NCBI GenBank assembly: GCA_031291575.1
Contig: JARLIT010000068.1
Location: 1 to 46,606, forward strand
From: Ancalomicrobiaceae bacterium
Lineage (GTDB): Bacteria > Pseudomonadota > Alphaproteobacteria > Rhizobiales > Ancalomicrobiaceae
Direction of reading: 5' to 3'
DNA length: 46,606 nt
Shown here: positions 34,513 through 42,900 of the stretch, piece after piece
Layout: each line of letters begins with the position of its first letter
Position numbering within the stretch: the stretch's first letter is position 1
The notes under the pieces: model-generated
The model's input: only the letters and a program-made list of their open reading frames with translations
The model's database searches: none
What the model was told of the DNA's origin: nothing
Position numbers and translations under genes: made by a program

Positions 34513-35442
34513 TCAGACCGTGTCTCCCAGCCGCTTCCCGAACCAATGATCGGCATAGGGGTTGTCGTTATAGCGCGGGATTTCCGCATATCCTTCCGAG
34601 CGGTAGAGCGCCTGCGCCTCGGCGAGTGCCCGGTTGGTATCGAGGCGGAGGAGGCCCAGGCCGCGCTCACGCGCCAGATCCTCCAGCCGGTGCAGCAGCC
34701 TTCGCGCCAGACCCCGGCCGCGGGCGTTCGGCGCCACCCACACCCGCTTGATCTCGCCGATCGTCGCATCCTCGACGACCAGTGCACCGCAGCCGACCGG
34801 ATTTCCGTCGCAATAAGCGACGAGAAACAGCGTTTCGGATGCCGGTATGCCGCGCATGGACGTGTCTACGCCGCGCCCATGATGCTTACCCGGATCGAAG
34901 CCCTCCTCGAAACGCTCGGCGAGATCGGCGAAATAGTGTTCCAGGCACCAGCGCGCATCGGCGCTGTCGGGCGCCACCGGCCGCAACTCGATCGCGCCGG
35001 TAACGAGGATCCGTTCGACCTCGGCCATCGCGGCGATCAGCCGCTGCCGATCGCGTGGCGACAGCGGTGCCAACAGCGACCCCGCCAAATCATCCGACAG
35101 GCGGTCGTAGACGGCGCGCTCGGCCAGCCCCGTCTCCGTCAGCATGGCACGGCGCTGACGTGCATCGTCCTCGGCCGATCCGACCGTGACTAGGTCGGCC
35201 CGCTCGAGCGAGCGCAGCAACCGGCTCAGGTAGCCCGAATCGAGTCCTAGGCGGTCCCTGAGCTCGCGCAGGTCGGCGCCGTCGCTGCCGATTTCGAAGA
35301 TGAGACGGGCCTCGCCGAGCGGCCGGCCGCGCTTCAGATAGCTCTGATCGAGCGCCCCGATGCGCTGGCTGACGAGACGGTTGAAGCGGCGGATTTGGGC
35401 AAAGTCGGCCGCCGGATCCGGGGAACAGACGAACGTGGACAT
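34513..35442 (-). CDS. MarR-type regulator fused to GNAT acetyltransferase
   Basis: 309 residues. The N-terminal half (about 10-145) is a MarR winged helix: RRFNRLVSQRIGALDQSYLK, LGEARLIFEIGSDGADLREL, SGYLSRLLRSLERADLVTVG, and a wing EDDARQRRAMLTETGLAERA. The C-terminal half (about 160-305) is a GNAT: ALVVEDATIGEIKRVWVAPN, then ARGRGLARRLLHRLEDLARE (acetyl-CoA loop R-G-x-G-x-A), LLRLDTNRALAEAQALYRSE. Such MarR-GNAT fusions are known in proteobacteria and actinobacteria, with unknown targets. A 14-bp palindrome lies four bases before the ATG; no Shine-Dalgarno is seen, so a leaderless message is possible. Convergent with obgE. Confidence 0.9.
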   Translation of the reverse strand: MSTFVCSPDPAADFAQIRRFNRLVSQRIGALDQSYLKRGRPLGEARLIFEIGSDGADLRELRDRLGLDSGYLSRLLRSLERADLVTVGSAEDDARQRRAMLTETGLAERAVYDRLSDDLAGSLLAPLSPRDRQRLIAAMAEVERILVTGAIELRPVAPDSADARWCLEHYFADLAERFEEGFDPGKHHGRGVDTSMRGIPASETLFLVAYCDGNPVGCGALVVEDATIGEIKRVWVAPNARGRGLARRLLHRLEDLARERGLGLLRLDTNRALAEAQALYRSEGYAEIPRYNDNPYADHWFGKRLGDTV

Positions 35443-35445
35443 TCG

Positions 35446-35459
35446 CTGACTTTAGTCAG
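35446..35459. promoter_or_regulatory. Palindrome at the MarR-GNAT start (likely operator)
   Basis: CTGAC-ttta-GTCAG lies four bases upstream of the ATG. On the coding (minus) strand a TTGCCA about 17 bases before a TAAAGT (within the palindrome) could be the promoter, so binding of the encoded MarR domain would block its own transcription. MarR sites are usually palindromes of this size. Confidence 0.5.
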
Positions 35460-35601
35460 AGATATTGCCCTTGGCAAGATGACGGCGCCGTCGCCGCGCC
35501 TGCTGTCGAGATGGCGGTGCCCGGCACCCGGTCTCGATAGCTCAGCGCCCGTCCCCCTTCGCGCCGACGATTGCCTTTTGCCGGCATTCGTCCATATCTG
35601 C

Positions 35602-35769
35602 CTAGTGGTCCGACCCCGACATTTGCATCCCACTTGCCGCGCGCTCCTGCGCAAATGTCGGAGTCCCAGGACCACTAGCAATTCATTGATTCCAGTGGAG
35701 CTTTGAATTTGACATTTGAGCTTGGCCGCGCAACTCGCTGGGACTCAAATGTCAAATTCGCTCCACTAG
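35602..35769 (+). repeat. Double-palindrome repeat element, copy 2
   Basis: Two modules. Module A, 35602-35677, is bounded by perfect CTAGTGGTCC / GGACCACTAG with inner arms CCGACATTTGC / GCAAATGTCGG. A short linker (caattcattgattc) leads to module B, about 35692-35769, bounded by CAGTGGAGC / GCTCCACTAG with inner arms AATTTGACATTTGAG / CTCAAATGTCAAATT. Both modules share GACATTTG. It is the better preserved of the two copies and lies 26 bp before the cobalamin adenosyltransferase ATG. Its interior has frames open into that gene, which can mislead start prediction. Confidence 0.85.
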
Positions 35770-35795
35770 CAATCGGCATGGGCGAGGGAACCGGC

Positions 35796-36374
35796 ATGGT
35801 CGTCTTGAACAGGATCTACACCAGGACCGGCGACGACGGCACGACCGCCCTGTCGACCGGCGAACGCCGGCCGAAGCACGACTTGCGGATTGAGGCGTAC
35901 GGCACGGTCGACGAGACGAATTCGGTCATCGGCGTCGCGCGACTGATCGTCGCGGCGCCCTCCCCCGAGCTCGACGCCATGCTCGGCCGCACCCAGAACG
36001 ACCTGTTCGATCTCGGCGCCGATCTGGCGACGCCCGACGGCCCCGATCTCAAATGGCCGCCGCTCCGGGTGACCGCCGCCCAGGTCACCAGGCTCGAAGC
36101 CGATATCGACCTGTTGAACGCCGATCTCGAACCGCTGAGGTCCTTCGTGCTGCCGGGCGGCTCGGCCGCGGCGGCGCAGCTGCATGTCGCCCGCACGGTG
36201 GCGCGCCGGGCCGAGCGCCTCACGGTGCGGCTGGCGGGCGAGAGCGGCGAGCCGGTCAATCCGGAGGCGATCCGCTACCTGAACCGCCTGTCGGACTTCC
36301 TGTTCGTCGCCGCGCGCTGGGTCAACGACAAGGGCCGCGCCGATGTCCTGTGGGTGCCCGGCCAGAACCGGTAG
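35796..36374 (+). CDS. Cob(I)alamin adenosyltransferase, PduO type
   Basis: 192 residues. Transfers adenosyl from ATP to cob(I)alamin to make adenosylcobalamin. Motifs: NRIYTRTGDDGTTALSTGER (N-terminal ATP-binding), GTVDETNSVIGVARL, FVLPGGSAAAAQLHVARTVA followed by RRAERLTVRL (the conserved RRAER), and YLNRLSDFLFVAARWVNDKG. The ATG at 35796 has GAGGGA seven bases upstream; a longer frame through the repeat is rejected. Its product is needed by ethylmalonyl- and methylmalonyl-CoA mutases, which fits the Mcd gene in this window. Confidence 0.92.
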   Translation: MVVLNRIYTRTGDDGTTALSTGERRPKHDLRIEAYGTVDETNSVIGVARLIVAAPSPELDAMLGRTQNDLFDLGADLATPDGPDLKWPPLRVTAAQVTRLEADIDLLNADLEPLRSFVLPGGSAAAAQLHVARTVARRAERLTVRLAGESGEPVNPEAIRYLNRLSDFLFVAARWVNDKGRADVLWVPGQNR

Positions 36375-36444
36375 CACCGTCGCCACGGCTCATTCCGACT
36401 GCCCGAACCATGCCCGGATACGGCGCTGCCGTCCGATCGGCTGA

Positions 36445-36473
36445 TTGACTTCGCAGTGCAGCGTCTTTAGCGT
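36445..36473 (+). promoter_or_regulatory. Possible etfBA promoter
   Basis: TTGACT, 17 bases, TAGCGT, about 150 bases before etfB. The -35 is good and the -10 weak. It is the best candidate in the 248-bp gap. Confidence 0.3.
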
Positions 36474-36622
36474 CCCGGCGCTTTTCGCGCGTCGCTCCGG
36501 AGATAGACCACCCGGGAGACGCCGGCTAGACATGCCCTTCGCGCCATCCCGAGGCTGGGCCTTCGGATCGCGCCATCGCCCCATCGCCGCCCGGATCGAG
36601 CGGCGCTCGTGGAGACCACCGC

Positions 36623-37375
36623 ATGAAGATTCTGGTGCCCGTCAAGCGGGTCGTCGACTACAACGTCAAGATCCGCGTCAAGCCGGATGGATCCGGCGTC
36701 GAACTCGCCAACGTCAAGATGTCGATGAACCCCTTCGACGAGATCTCGGTCGAAGAGGCGCTGCGGCTGAGGGAAGCCGGCAAGGCGAGCGAAGTCATCA
36801 TCGTCTCCATCGGCCCGGCGCAGGCAGCGGAGACCATCCGCACCGCACTGGCCATGGGCGCCGATCGCGGCATCTTGGTGAAGACCGACGCTGCCGTCAT
36901 CGAGCCGCTCGCCGTGGCGAAGATCCTGAAGGGCATCGTTGCCGCCGAGGGACCCGGCCTCGTCATCGTCGGCAAGCAGGCGATCGACGACGACTGCGGC
37001 CAGACCGGCCAGATGCTGGCGGCGCTGTTGGGCTGGCCGCAGGGCACCTACGCCTCGAAGATCACCCTCGAGGACGGTGGCATCGCCGTCATCCGCGAGG
37101 TCGACGGCGGCCTGCAGAGCGTGAAATTGACGCTGCCGGCGGTCGTCACCTCCGACTTGCGCCTCAACGAGCCGCGCTACGCCTCGCTGCCCAACATCAT
37201 GAAGGCGAAGAAGAAGCCGATCGCCGAAGCGTCTCCGGCCGACTACGGCGTCGACATGGCGCCACGGCTCGACGTCATCAAGACGGTCGAACCGCCGACA
37301 CGCAAGGCCGGCGCCAAGGTCGCCTCGGCCGCCGAACTCGTATTGAAGCTCAAGTCCGAAGCCGGCGTGATCTGA
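36623..37375 (+). CDS. etfB: Electron transfer flavoprotein subunit beta
   Basis: 250 residues, AMP-binding ETF subunit. [20 protein letters not shown] opens as in group I Etf[38 protein letters not shown] and [20 protein letters not shown] are family blocks; the recognition loop is [20 protein letters not shown], which docks acyl-CoA dehydrogenases. GGAG precedes the ATG. etfA follows after 13 bases. With EtfA it accepts electrons from dehydrogenases such as Mcd and passes them to ETF-ubiquinone oxidoreductase. Confidence 0.95.
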   Translation: MKILVPVKRVVDYNVKIRVKPDGSGVELANVKMSMNPFDEISVEEALRLREAGKASEVIIVSIGPAQAAETIRTALAMGADRGILVKTDAAVIEPLAVAKILKGIVAAEGPGLVIVGKQAIDDDCGQTGQMLAALLGWPQGTYASKITLEDGGIAVIREVDGGLQSVKLTLPAVVTSDLRLNEPRYASLPNIMKAKKKPIAEASPADYGVDMAPRLDVIKTVEPPTRKAGAKVASAAELVLKLKSEAGVI

Positions 37376-37388
37376 AGGAACTCACCCC

Positions 37389-38333
37389 ATGACCACTCTT
37401 CTGATCGCCGAACACGACAACGTCTCGCTGAAGGACGCCACCCACAAGGCGCTGACGGCGGCCCTGCAGCTGGGCGGCGACGTCCATGTGCTCGTTGCCG
37501 GCGCCAGTGCCGCGGCGGCGGCTGGCGAAGCCGCCAAGCTCTCGGGTGTCGCCAAGGTCATCCTCGTCGAAAGCGCCGCACTCGCGCACGGCCTGGCCGA
37601 GCCGCTGGCCGACCTCGTGGTAGCGCTCGCCCCCGGCTATGACGCGATCGTCGCGCCGTCGACGACATCGGGCAAGAACGTCGCCCCGCGCGTCGCCGCC
37701 CTCCTCGACGTGATGCAGGTCTCCGACATCATCAAGGTCGTCGGCCCCGATACATTCGAACGGCCGATCTATGCCGGCAACGCCATCCAGACGGTCCGCG
37801 CCACCGACGCCAAGAAGGTCCTCACCGTGCGCACGGCCGCCTTCGCCGCCACCGCTGCCGGCGGTTCGGCGCCGATCGAGACGGTTGCAGCCCCGGCCGA
37901 TCCCGGCCTGTCGACCTATGTCGGCGAGCAATTGTCGAAGTCCGACCGGCCGGAGCTGACGTCCGCCAAGATCATCATCTCCGGCGGCCGGGCGATGCAG
38001 TCGCGCGAGAACTTTTCAAAATACATCGAGCCGGTCGCCGACAAGCTCGGGGCCGCCGTCGGGGCGAGCCGTGCCGCCGTCGATGCCGGCTACGCGCCGA
38101 ACGACTGGCAGGTCGGTCAGACCGGCAAGGTGGTGGCACCCGACCTCTACATCGCCTGCGGCATATCGGGTGCCATCCAGCACCTTGCCGGCATGAAGGA
38201 TTCCAAGGTCATCGTTGCTATCAACAAGGATGAGGAAGCGCCAATCTTCCAGGTCGCCGATTACGGCCTCGTCGCCGATCTCTACGTCGTGCTGCCGGAA
38301 CTGGCTGCCGAACTCGCCAAACTCGGGCGCTGA
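37389..38333 (+). CDS. etfA: Electron transfer flavoprotein subunit alpha
   Basis: 314 residues, FAD-binding ETF subunit. N-terminal domain [20 protein letters not shown], with [19 protein letters not shown]. The C-terminal FAD domain carries [60 protein letters not shown] (FAD loop), and [25 protein letters not shown] lies nine bases before the ATG. Forms the heterodimer with EtfB. Confidence 0.95.
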   Translation: MTTLLIAEHDNVSLKDATHKALTAALQLGGDVHVLVAGASAAAAAGEAAKLSGVAKVILVESAALAHGLAEPLADLVVALAPGYDAIVAPSTTSGKNVAPRVAALLDVMQVSDIIKVVGPDTFERPIYAGNAIQTVRATDAKKVLTVRTAAFAATAAGGSAPIETVAAPADPGLSTYVGEQLSKSDRPELTSAKIIISGGRAMQSRENFSKYIEPVADKLGAAVGASRAAVDAGYAPNDWQVGQTGKVVAPDLYIACGISGAIQHLAGMKDSKVIVAINKDEEAPIFQVADYGLVADLYVVLPELAAELAKLGR

Positions 38334-38919
38334 GGCAGCAATCGCACGGCTCGGGCATTGCGCAAGTCCTGCTGTTCAGGCAATAGCTTGCCGCAGGGAT
38401 TGGGAGGCAAGCCCGGCCGGGCGGGAGATCTCGTTCGGGCGGGCGGGCTCTGCAGTTGCCGGAGCGTACCCCCGACGACGCACCTCCTTCATGTGACGAT
38501 GGAATAAGTGCGGCAGGGCTTGTTCTCAATTCCCTGAAGGATAACATACTAGGGTCGCGCTTTCGGAGCAGCAGAAGCCATCGGGACGAATGTCGACCCA
38601 TGGTCGCGGGCGGCCTTCGTCGGCATGCTTGAGCTGACCGGTCGGCGCGTTTCGGGCGAATGGCGGTCGCGCGGACGGCGTGGCGGCCGGATCATGGCAC
38701 GAAATGCACGCCGATTCCGTCAGGAAGCGCGGCGTCACGGGAGAGCGAGGACATCGGTTTCGGGCTTGGCATGCGGACGCTGCAATCGACCGGTTGGTCG
38801 GCGGCGGTCGCAACAGCCGAAGCGGATCATTCGTTGCGATAGGGGCAATTCACTGGCCGGATCGAGCGTTCTCGCTTTAAGGACGCGACATCCGCCGCGC
38901 CATGGAGACCAGGACCGTC
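38334..38919. other. Long gap between etfA and hbdA, 586 bp
   Basis: In related genomes etfA and hbdA are close neighbours, so this gap is unusual. Frames inside are arginine-rich and look like non-coding G+C-rich sequence. A possible promoter is TTGTTC, 16 bases, TAACAT at 38520-38547. I see no riboswitch, terminator or transposase. Confidence 0.4.
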
Positions 38920-39801
38920 ATGGGGTTCGAAATCAAAAAAGTAGGCGTGATCGGTGCCGGTCAGATGGGCAACGGGATCGCCCATGTCTGCTCGCTGGCA
39001 GGCCTTGACGTCGCCTTGAACGACATCGCCGTCGATCGCATCCATGCGGGGCTGGCGACGATCAACGGCAATATGACGCGTCAGGTCAACCGCACCCTGA
39101 TCACGGACGAACAGCGGGTTGCCGCGCTGCAGCGCATCGCTGCCGCCCCCAATCTCGACGATCTCTCCGAGTGCGACCTCGTCATCGAGGCGGCGACCGA
39201 GAACGAGCAGATCAAGCGCAAGATCTTCACCCAGGTCTGTCCGGTGTTGAAGCCGGAGGCGCTGCTCGCCACCAACACCTCCTCGATCTCGATCACGCGG
39301 CTTGCCGCCACCACGGATCGGCCGGAGAAGTTCGTCGGCGTGCACTTCATGAATCCGGTGCCGCTGATGCAGCTGGTCGAATTGGTGCGCGGCATCGCCA
39401 CCGACGACCACACCTTCAATCACTGCAAGCTGTTCGTCGCCCGGCTCGGCAAGACCGCCACGGTGGCCGAGGACTTCCCGGCCTTCATCGTCAACCGCAT
39501 CCTGTTGCCGATGATCAACGAGGCGATCTACACGCTCTACGAGGGCGTCGGCTCGGTCGATTCCATCGACACCGCCATGCGGCTCGGTGCCAACCATCCG
39601 ATGGGGCCGCTGCAGCTCGCCGATTTCATCGGGCTCGATACCTGCCTCTCCATCATGCAGGTGCTCTACGACGGGCTCGCCGATTCGAAGTACCGGCCCT
39701 GCCCGCTGCTGGTCAAATACGTCGAGGCCGGCTGGCTCGGCCGCAAGACGCAGCGCGGCTTCTACGACTATCGCGGCGAAAAGCCGATCCCGACGAGATA
39801 G
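38920..39801 (+). CDS. hbdA: 3-hydroxybutyryl-CoA dehydrogenase
   Basis: 293 residues. Oxidises (S)-3-hydroxybutyryl-CoA to acetoacetyl-CoA with NAD(P). Rossmann motif KVGVIGAGQMGNGIAHVCSL; NTSSISITRLAATTDRPEKF then VGVHFMNPVPLMQLVELVRG with the catalytic His; AEDFPAFIVNRILLPMINEA; C-terminal DYRGEKPIPTR. AGGA precedes the ATG at 38920; the ATG 18 bases upstream lacks a ribosome-binding site. In Rhizobiales it commonly follows etfBA. It opposes PhaB in stereochemistry, serving beta-oxidation or degradation. Confidence 0.93.
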   Translation: MGFEIKKVGVIGAGQMGNGIAHVCSLAGLDVALNDIAVDRIHAGLATINGNMTRQVNRTLITDEQRVAALQRIAAAPNLDDLSECDLVIEAATENEQIKRKIFTQVCPVLKPEALLATNTSSISITRLAATTDRPEKFVGVHFMNPVPLMQLVELVRGIATDDHTFNHCKLFVARLGKTATVAEDFPAFIVNRILLPMINEAIYTLYEGVGSVDSIDTAMRLGANHPMGPLQLADFIGLDTCLSIMQVLYDGLADSKYRPCPLLVKYVEAGWLGRKTQRGFYDYRGEKPIPTR

Positions 39802-39900
39802 AGGCGGGGCGGCCGCGATTGAGCCTGACGCCGCGAGTGGGGTCGGTCTCGAACGCCTAGAGCTGCCAGGAATGATGGCCCTCACCACGGACCAACCTCG

Positions 39901-39953
39901 GACGGCGGCATCGAGCCGCCGTCAAGTCGTCGTCGGGTCGCCGCACGCGACCC
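39901..39953. terminator. Two hairpins between convergent hbdA and glutamate dehydrogenase
   Basis: GACGGCGGC-atcga-GCCGCCGTC (9-bp perfect stem) followed by GGGTCG-ccgcacg-CGACCC. No T-run on either strand. Their place in a convergent gap suggests transcript ends or mutual blocking. Confidence 0.4.
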
Positions 39954-39965
39954 CTCGCCCTGCCC

Positions 39966-42900
39966 TCACCGTCGCGCCAGATCCGCGATCATGCCCGTCG
40001 CCACGGTGAAGCGCGACACGGTCAGCCGCTCGGCCGCCGTCAGCTCACCGACCTGGGCGAGCGCGCGCCCGACCTCGGAGCGGTTTGCCTCCATCCAACC
40101 GCTCAGTCCGCCGACTTCTTCCAGCACAGTGCGGGTGAGCGCCCGGTGCGCATCGCTCAGATCGCCGCGCGCCCGGTCGAGCGCCAGCCCGTCATAGTAG
40201 TCGGTGATCGGGATCGACTGGCTGAGCCGCTCCAGCCGGACGATCCGGAACGCATCAGCGACCTGGAAATAGGCCTCCGCCGCGAGGGCGCGATCCTGAC
40301 CCGACCCTTCCGCGATCAGCACGATGTCGCCGATGGCGGCCTCGAGCGACAGGTGCCCGAGACGGATGGCGAGATCCTCCGGCACGCCGGCCGCCGTGAG
40401 CCGGCCGATCTCTTCGGCCGGTCCGGCGCCGAGCGAGAGCGGCGTCAGGGCGGGCAGTTCCGGCACGATCGCGGTAACCGCCTCGCCGAACCGCTCCACC
40501 ACCTCGCCGATGCCGGCGGAGAAATCGACCGTGCGCGTCAGCCAGACGATCGCGTTGAGGAGGAGGCCCTGGACGCGGCGGTAGAGATCGAGCTGCAGCG
40601 CACCGGCAACACGGTTGTCGAGCCCGTCGATTTCGGCAAACAGCTGATCGAGCTTGTGGATCTCGCGCGCAGCGACGAAGGCGCGGACGATTGCGGCCAC
40701 GTCGGCGCCGGTCTGGTTGGCGACCCGCACGACGAGCGTGGCGCCGCCGCGGTCGACAAGGGCGTTGGTCAGCGAAGTGGCGACGATTTCCCGAGCCAGA
40801 CGATGGCCCAGGATCGCTTCGGCGAATTCGCCGCGCATGCGCGGGGCGAAATAGTCGATCAGCGTGGTCTTCAGATAGGCATCGTCGGGCACGTCGCTTT
40901 GAACGAGCTCGTCCTTCACCCAAAGCTTGGCATAAGCGAGTAGAACGCCGAGTTCGGCCCGTGTCAGACCCGTGCCCGACCGGGCGCGTTCATCGAGCGT
41001 CGCCTCGTCGGGGATCGCCTCGACGCCGCGGTCGAGCCGGCCACTGCGTTCGAGCTGACCGATCAGCCGGCGCTGCTGGCCGAAGTCCTCCAGCCCCTGC
41101 AGGGCCGCAACCGAGATGGCAAGCGTCTGGGTGTAGTTGTTCCTCAACACGATGGTGGCGACCTCGTCCGTCATCGCCGTCATGATGCGGTTGCGCTCTG
41201 GGCGGTCGATGCGGCCGGCGCGCATGGCGTTGCCGAAGGCGATCTTGACGTTGACCTCGACGTCCGAGCAGTTGACGCCGGCCGAATTGTCGATGGCGTC
41301 GGAATTGCACCGGCCGCCATTGAGATTGAACTCGATGCGGGCGCGTTGCGTCATGCCGAGGTTGGCGCCCTCGCCGACGACCTTGGCCCGGAGTTCACGC
41401 GCAGCGACCCGCAGGGCATCGTTGGCACGGTCGCCGCACGCCTCATTCGCCTCGCTTGAGGCGCGCACATAGGTGCCGATGCCGCCGAACCACAGAAGAT
41501 CCGCTTCAGCCTTGAGGATCGCCCGCATCACCTCTGCCGGGCTTGCCTCGTCGCTAGCGATGCCGAGGGCAGCCCGGGCCTGCTGCGACAGCGGGATCGA
41601 TTTGGCCGAGCGCGGGAAGACGCCGCCGCCGGCAGAGATGACCGAGCGGTCGTAGTCGGCCCAACTGGAGCGTGGCAGGTCGAACAGACGGCGGCGCTCG
41701 TCGAGGCTGGCCGCCACATCCGGGTTGGGATCGATGAAGATGTCGCGGTGGTCGAAGGCAGCAATCAGCCGGAGGGTCGGCACCAAGAGCATGCCGTTGC
41801 CGAATACGTCGCCCGACATGTCGCCGACGCCGATGACGCTGATCTGCCGCGTCGCGATGTCGATGTCCATTTCGCGGAAATGGCGCTTCACCGCCTCGAA
41901 CGCACCACGCGCCGTGATCCCCATCTTCTTGTGGTCGTAGCCGGCCGAACCGCCGGAGGCGAAGGCATCGCCGAGCCAGAAGCCGCGCGCTTCGGCGATC
42001 GCGTTGGCCGTGTCGGAAAACGTCGCGGTGCCCTTGTCGGCGGCCACCACGAGATAGGGATCGGCGTCCTCGTAGGCGACGACGCGGGCCGGCGGGACGA
42101 TGCCCTCGGCTCCGATCGTATCCGTCAGCGACAACAGCGAGCCGACAAAGATCTCGTAAGCCGCCGTGCCCTCCCGGAGCCAGGCATCGCGCGCCATGCC
42201 GGGCTTCAATCCTTTGGGGAAGAAGCCGCCTTTGGCGCCGACCGGCACGATGACCGCGTTCTTCACCTGCTGCGCCTTGACCAGCCCCAGGACTTCGGTG
42301 CGGAAGTCCTGGGCGCGGTCGGACCAGCGCAGGCCGCCGCGCGCCACCTTGCCGAAGCGCATGTGGATGCCTTCCACGCGCGGGCCGTAGACCCAGATCT
42401 CGCGGAACGGCTTCGGCTCGGGCAGCGCAGTGATGCCGTGCGCATCGATCTTGAAGGCGTGGGTATCGGCAAGCGGGTCACTGTCGACCGAGCGGAACCA
42501 GTTGGTGCGCACGGTGGCACCGATGGCGTTGAGGAGCCGTCTGAGGATGGCATCGTCGTCGAGGCTGGCGACGTCGGCAAGCTGTCCCTCGATCTTCCTG
42601 GTGAGCGTCGCCGCAGCCGCCTCGCGGTCTTTGCCGGGCCGGCCCGGATCGAAGCGGATGACGAACAGCTCGACGAGCCGCGCCGCGATGACCGGATAGC
42701 GGGCCGTGGCACCCCAGATGTAGTCCTGCGAATAGGGCACGCCGACCTGACGCAGGTAGCGCGCATAGGCGCGGATGATGGCGATCTTCTGCCAGTCGAG
42801 CCCGGCGCTCAGCGCCAGCCCGTTGAAGCCGTCGTTCTCGGCGCGACCGGCCCAGACCGCGCCGAACAACTGCTCCAGCCGCACGTCGAGGACCGGATCG

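Noticed and set aside
35703..35795. Longer cobalamin adenosyltransferase start within the repeat
   Set aside because: The extra residues are encoded by the repeat element; a ribosome-binding site and conserved N-terminus point to 35796.
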